Below, one piece after another: positions 59,159 through 64,000 of a DNA stretch of 64,000 bases (positions are counted from its first letter, which is position 1; every line of letters begins with the position of its first letter). The translations under genes were made by a program, and so were the position numbers. The stretch is taken from assembly GCA_027924645.1 (NCBI GenBank), contig BSBN01000860.1:8308001-8372000 (forward strand), written 5' to 3'. The notes under the pieces are model-generated. The model saw only the letters and a list, made by a program, of their open reading frames with translations. It did not search any database and was not told the origin of the DNA. Source of the stretch: Cunninghamia lanceolata (taxonomy: Eukaryota; Streptophyta; Pinopsida; Cupressales; Cupressaceae).

Positions 59159-59198
59159 TGCATCATGAATTTTTGTCATCAATGACAAAGGGGGACAT
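57995..59198 (+). other. non-coding internal region between gag and the 3' LTR
   Basis: About 1.2 kb where pol would be expected. No protease DSG, integrase, YVDD or RNase H motif was found in any frame. It is T-rich with many TCAAG/TGATG lines, then GGGGGGAGAGAG... and a purine-rich tract before the LTR. The short ORFs at 58192-58576 have no motif. Confidence 0.75.
59084..59156. repeat. (AG)n microsatellite
   Basis: A run of Gs at 59084-59092 leads into about 32 uninterrupted AG units ending at 59156, within the element just upstream of its polypurine tract. Confidence 0.95.
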
Positions 59199-61550
59199 TT
59201 ATGAAAGTAGATTGTCATTGATGTCAAAAAGGTATTGACAGGAGTTGTTCATGTCATCAAGATCAGTGATAGATAAGAGATGTCATCAGGATATCTTCAT
59301 GTTTGCCTCAGGATGGATTCTCATGTTCTAACTTGTTATGGTGTTGTTCATGATGGGTTGATGCATTGAATTGTTCATATTCACAGGTCTTGTTTGATCA
59401 GTTTGGTTACATCAATTATTTATGCTAACTTGTTTGTGTACATTCTTGGTATTCACATGATTGCAGGACATGTTTGATGGTCTCATGTTGTTTGCAAGTT
59501 GAGGATGGTGCAAGAGGTTGATGCAAGTTGAGGATCTTAGTGATTACATGTTGATATGTTTGTTGTTTGAGAATATAAGGTCATTATCATGCCTTGCCAT
59601 TGTGAGGCTTGCAGGACTTTATCATGTTGCAGGAGTTTGAAATCTCAAGAAGAGTCAAGAAGAGTTAAATGATGTCTTTTCACTTCAAGATACTTTTATA
59701 GACAAGAAAATTGCTTCAGTTAAGTTGATCACAATGAATGGTGATAGTAATGATCAAGTTCACACATACATGTTTAATTGGGGTAGCAAAATATTCAGGT
59801 TCACACATATTATGTGTTTCTATTAAAGCTCACTTCTCTCATAGCAAGTCATATTTGGGAAGAATGAATAGTATTGACCATGAAAGGTCTGAAGGAGCAC
59901 ATAATATATAAAGCATCGAATGTGGAGAGCGGCCATCGAATGTTTTAATAAAAAGAGGAGCATATCGTTTAAAAAGCCGTCGAATATGGAGCATATGATA
60001 TATGTCTTATGTGTTAAGTTTCAAAAAGATGCATGAGCCCAATTAATATGAGTAAAGGCCTTCTTTTAAGGGGGAGCACAATTCATGTTTTATGGAGAAT
60101 ATAAAATATGCTTTATTTAAAATAATAACATCAAATTTCTCTTGGGAGCCCGATCTATCATATATGCATTCAATGGAGATAATTCAAATTTTTAGGAGTT
60201 TTTTTTTCAAATATAGAAACTTCATTTTTGACCCCTCCTAAATGTCATCCGACATTAAAATAAGGAGGATTTTATTAGATTTTAAATGGAGATAATTTTG
60301 GTCTAAGGAAGATTTTTTTTGGAAAGTTTCTAAAGTGAATTTTTTTTTAGGGCAATTTTTTTTTGTCTCTATCCATTCACAATATTGAAGTTTTATTGAT
60401 TGTAGAGATAAAAGAGAGCTTTTGTAAGAAGAGGATGAGAGTGCAGAATCATAAAGAGAATTTTGATTGAAGATTTTTTGAGAAGAAATTATCAAATGAT
60501 GGAAATATCAAGAGTTTTTGTTTATAATCTTATTGCAGGTTTTTTGCAAAAATTGCAAGTTGCAGGTTCTTGGTGAAGAAGATGAAAGGTTTGAAGAATA
60601 TTTTTTTGAAATAAAAAATATGAAAGAGATTTTGTTTGAGAAGATGAAAGGATCTTCAATTTTTTTATGAAGATGTAAAATTGTATCACAGAAAAGAAGA
60701 ATTTTTGTTTGGAGATGGTTTTTGCATAGATGACGAAATTGAAGGGACATTACAGAGAGGAAAAGAAGAAAAATAAATGATATATTGAAGATTTTTTTTA
60801 TTATGCAAATGAATTTTTATGTTGCAGGTGATTGAATTTCTTTTGCAGAATATGAAAGGTTTTATGCACAGTGAAATTGATTTGCAAGACAGAATTTGAA
60901 GAGACCATTTTTGTAGATGCAAGAATATCAAGGATTGAAATAATTGTGGAGAGAAGACAAAATATGAAAAGTCATCTTGTGTATAATGGTTTTGTAGGAA
61001 CATTGAAGTTGTTGTTGTGTGGATCATCATACAGGGTTGAATATATTTTGAAAATCCTCTTGAAGAGAAAATACAGATGATAAGTTTTGTATGTGATTTG
61101 AGTTGATGAGAAGTATGGTGATATGACAGACACATGTGAAAGAAGTGATTTGTATTGAAATAGAGAAACCCTCTGAATTCTTGGTTTTAATTTGAGTATG
61201 TGTTAGGGGTTGGTGCTCCTTGAAGTTGGTGCTTCTAAACATTGTAACCAGTGAGGTTTTTTCTTAAGCCAGTGAGGCATTTTGAGTGGGTTTTCTACCA
61301 GGAGGGTTTTCCACTCCAGTAATTCTTGTGTTAATGATATGCCTCTATGTGTGTGTTTGTCTCTATGTTAATATTTATCTCTATGTGATCCTGTTCATAA
61401 TTTTCATTATCATACTTGTACATATATGTGTAATAGTTTATTGATGACTTGCTCTCTCTGAGTCTTGTAAATTAAAAGTTATAATAAGTTGTAAAAATTT
61501 ATACAACACTAATTCACCCCCCCCTCTCAGTGTTGTCTTGGACTCCTACA
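59199..61550 (+). repeat. 3' LTR of the Sirevirus-like element
   Basis: 2352 bp, from TTATGAAAGTAG (first G of the TG end changed) to TGGACTCCTACA. Near-identical to the 5' LTR apart from point changes and repeat-number indels, so a fairly recent insertion. Confidence 0.9.
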
Positions 61551-61830
61551 AAGACATTCATGTAGCATATTTTTATACACATATGTTTCTTCTATCTCAA
61601 CTCCATGTAGCAATTAGTCTTTATATTCTACAATATCTCCTAATCAAACATTCCTAATAATACAATCTAGCCTATTCACCATTTTCCAATTGGAATAAGC
61701 TTTATGTCCTCTTTTCATACATATCCATAATTGTAAATCTCCTTTTAAGACATTCATGTAGCATATTTTCATACATAAATGTTTCTTCTATCACAACTCC
61801 ATGTAGCAATTTGTCTTTATGTTGTTTGCT
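61551..61830. repeat. 209-bp tandem repeat, right part (rest of unit 2, unit 3)
   Basis: AAGACATTCATGTAGCATAT at 61551 continues unit 2; unit 3 runs from about 61620 and repeats AAGACATTCATGTAGC at 61748. Unit 3 lacks the TGTTTACTTC start. Confidence 0.8.
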
Positions 61831-62029
61831 TTAGCAATCTACACCCTCTAGTCACAATCTTCATTCTCCATGCATTGCATTCCAATACAAAAAATGTTCT
61901 TCATTTTGAATAAATTAACATGATCTAAACATATAATTCCTATTGGTTTACTAGTGGATGAGTTTTATCTCCTATATCTATACACACAAACAAATTTACA
62001 TATGTGTGTGTGTGTGTGTGTCTCTTCCA
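61831..62029. other. short spacer with a (GT)n run
   Basis: Unique sequence with TGTGTGTG... at 62003-62021. No gene. Confidence 0.7.
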
Positions 62030-63112
62030 TTTATGACCAGAGACAACAATAGATTGAAGAAATCCCACTGCAAATAGTAAAAAATATTTTAATACCCATG
62101 GATAAACAAGAACCCCATTTAAATACAGAGCCCTCATGATTACAACCACTCAGAAACCAAAAGAACCTTCCATTTACAAGTACAGATAGCAATATGCAAA
62201 CAATAAAAAATAATTGAATACCCATGGATAAATAATAACCCCATTTTAATATAGAACCCTCATGATTACAATCACTCAAAAAACCAAAAGAACCTTCCAT
62301 TTACAAGTACAGATAGTAATAGATGGAAAGAATCCCATTGCAAACAATAAAAATTAATTTAATATACATGGATAAATAATAACCCTATTTTAATACCGAA
62401 CCCTTATGATTACAATCACTTAGAAAACCAAAAGAACCTTCCATTTACAACCATAGATAGTAATAGATGGAAGAAATCTCATTTCAAATAATAAAAGATA
62501 TTTTAATATCAATGGATAAACAAGAATCCCATTTTAATACTGAACCCTCATTATTCCAACCACTCACAAAAATAAAAGAACCTTCCATTTATGATTATAG
62601 ACAACCATAGATTGAAAAAATCCCATTGCAAACAATAAAAATGTTTTAATACCTATGGATAAGAAACAACCCCATTTTAATACCAAACCCTCATGATTAC
62701 AACTAATCAGAAAACCAAAAGAACCTTCCATTTACAATTACAGACAACAATAGATCAAAAAATTCCCAATGCAAACAATAAAAAATAATTTAATATCCAT
62801 GGATAAAAAATAACCCTCATTTTAATACCGAACCCTCATGATTACAACCAAATAGAAAACTAAAAGAACCTTCCATTTACGATTACAACCAGCAATAGAT
62901 GGAAAAAAATCCCATTGCAAACAATAAAAATAATTTAATACCCATGGATAAACAATAACCCCATTTTAATACCAAACCATCATGATTACAACCAAATAGA
63001 AAATGAAAATAACCTTCCATTTACGACCACAAAAAACAATTGATAGAAAAAATCCCATTGCAAACAATAAAAAATATGTTAGTACCCATGGATAAACAAT
63101 AACCCCATTTGA
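62030..63112 (-). repeat. 144-bp satellite, minus-oriented array (about 8 units)
   Basis: The same unit as 51982-53130 in the opposite orientation: CAATAGAT(G/T)GAA markers near 62048, 62186, 62318, 62462, 62606, 62750, 62894 and 63037, spacing close to 144. Minus-strand frames stay open across two units (62031-62300, 89 codons), giving the repeated peptide line WFLSGCNHEGSVFKWG. Translation is unproven. Confidence 0.9.
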
Positions 63113-63851
63113 CTAATTACAAAAGACTTCATGCGGACCAACACACTGTCAACTACACAGATCTAAGACTTCAATCTTCTTTTAGGAACATGCCATGCTA
63201 CACAGAACATCTTCAAGATCATCCGCAGGATGTGTAAATCATTCGGTCAGCCAGACTTAGGAAGAACAACATCATTCGGAAGCAATTCTTCAATTACGAG
63301 CTCAATCTTTAATGCAGACCACCAACACGAATTGGACACAATACAAAGACCTCCACAAGCTTTCCTCAATCACCAATAACATCCACACTACTTCTGCTTA
63401 CTGAAATCATTTTCTCCTTCATCTGAGACCTTAAAAACATAGTCTGTCATCACTGTCATATTGGAATAGATGCATGCGGACCTCTAGACCACGAACCAAT
63501 TGAGTTGTTAATTCACATTGACTTACTAAACACTCCACCAAATCCGTAGAACAAGATATTGCATTTCTGGATCTCACTGGACCTTTTTGTGTCACTCTGT
63601 CACCTTTGAACATTTGCTAGAGCCGGTTTTACTCAAGTGGCCATAACTTATCTACAAACCCTTTGAAGTGCATCCTCTGATCTTTATCTCAGCTGGGATT
63701 TTTACCTTACTATCTTCAATGTTCTTCTCTATTCCTGATATGACTATTTTTCTCAATATCCTCAACATACAACTCATCCAATCCTTATCATCAATGCAAT
63801 AGGAGTATGTTGACATCAATGACAACACTAGTTAGGCCCATACTTGCAACA
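63113..63851 (-). repeat. LTR fragment of the family at 1905-4117, without the TIR insertion
   Basis: From about 63200 (ATCCGCAGGATGTGTAAATC) to TACTTGCAACA at 63851 it follows the LTR at 2460-2540 and 3517-4117 in the same orientation. The TIR-element site is unoccupied (AATT once at 63292-63295). The left 90 bp do not match the left copy, so this is a truncated or divergent subfamily member. No internal region follows. Confidence 0.8.
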
Positions 63852-64000
63852 ATATGTAGGATCCAGTGGATTTTTATTAGTGATATTGCTCTTGTTCATA
63901 CTTGAATGTTCTCCTTCCAAGACTTCCCACTCCACATTCTATTGTTATTAGTCCATGTTTGTAGTAATCATGTTTTCCTATTTCAAGTGTTATTTTTTCT
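63852..64000. other. right-edge stretch, nothing recognised
   Basis: Short unique AT-rich sequence up to the window edge. Confidence 0.5.

Larger units (their letters stand above)
53874..61550 (+). mobile_element. complete non-autonomous Sirevirus-like LTR element, 7677 bp, gag only
   Basis: AAGAC flanks both sides (53869-53873 and 61551-61555), restoring the 209-bp repeat unit exactly. LTRs of 2438 bp (53874-56311) and 2352 bp (59199-61550) are highly similar over their length. A Met-tRNA-like PBS is at 56314 and a purine-rich tract at 59188-59195. The LTR end ACCCCCCCTCTCAGTG next to the PBS, the long LTRs and the coiled-coil gag with CCHC knuckles recall Sirevirus copia elements. The 2.9-kb interior has gag and about 1.2 kb of non-coding DNA. 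With no protease, integrase, RT or RNase H, it must have relied on another element. Confidence 0.9.

Noticed and set aside
55216..61242. Repeated ORFs in the 53874 and 59199 copies (for example 55478-55813 and 60686-61135 minus)
   Set aside because: They lie in both LTRs of the same element, antisense to its transcription, and have no domain.
1..64000. tRNA, rRNA, organellar inserts or CRISPR arrays
   Set aside because: No cloverleaf with A and B boxes, no rRNA core lines and no spaced direct repeats were noticed; the only tRNA-like strings are retrotransposon primer sites.

Overview
This is plant nuclear DNA, judged from plant-type lectin receptor genes, plant LTR retrotransposons with the Met-tRNA-type primer site TGGTATCAGAGC, and a plant L1-like LINE. 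It is AT-rich and made almost entirely of decayed, nested transposons and simple or satellite repeats. A large repeat-rich genome such as a gymnosperm would fit, but that is inference and the species cannot be read from the sequence. One protein-coding gene looks intact: an intronless 644-residue G-type lectin receptor-like kinase at 36843-38777 (minus). A second lectin gene, an EP1-like secreted glycoprotein at 9237-11332 (minus), is split by a solo LTR with a 5-bp target duplication and also carries an in-frame stop.

Layout. 1-4117 holds the 5' part of a minus-strand Ty1/copia element (gag, protease, start of integrase, PBS, LTR). Its LTR is itself interrupted by a 970-bp terminal-inverted-repeat element; the related LTR fragment at 63113-63851 supplies the unoccupied site. 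4118-9236 is AT-rich intergenic DNA with palindromes and a 141-bp tandem duplication. 9237-11332 is the broken lectin gene. 11333-18800 is intergenic DNA with a perfect 33-bp hairpin, short tandem repeats, a possible HTH remnant and an LTR-like promoter. 18808-31794 is a plus-strand copia element whose reverse transcriptase is split by a 7.1-kb block (22737-29852) of inverted, CCGAT/ATCGG-rich LTR fragments. 31852-34046 is a complete 2.2-kb gag-only element. 34052-36815 carries duplicated copies of the 3' flank of the kinase. 38778-41340 is a 1.32-kb tandem duplication that includes the kinase upstream region and its first codons, joined to remnants of a PIF1/Helitron-type helicase. 41571-44370 is a complete 2.8-kb non-autonomous LTR element, followed by more helicase-linked repeat. 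46030-48900 is AT-rich DNA with a 0.3-kb duplication. 49366-53130 is a 144-bp satellite array split by a 5'-truncated LINE, and 62030-63112 is the same satellite in the opposite orientation. Between the arrays, a 7.7-kb Sirevirus-like element (53874-61550) with 2.4-kb LTRs and only gag sits in a 209-bp tandem repeat.

The window records lectin-gene duplication and loss under transposition. At least four LTR families here (31852-34046, 41571-44370, 53874-61550 and the 22737-29852 block) lack pol and must have moved with enzymes made elsewhere. No CRISPR array, operon, rRNA gene or tRNA gene was seen. All calls come from reading the sequence; no database search was run.
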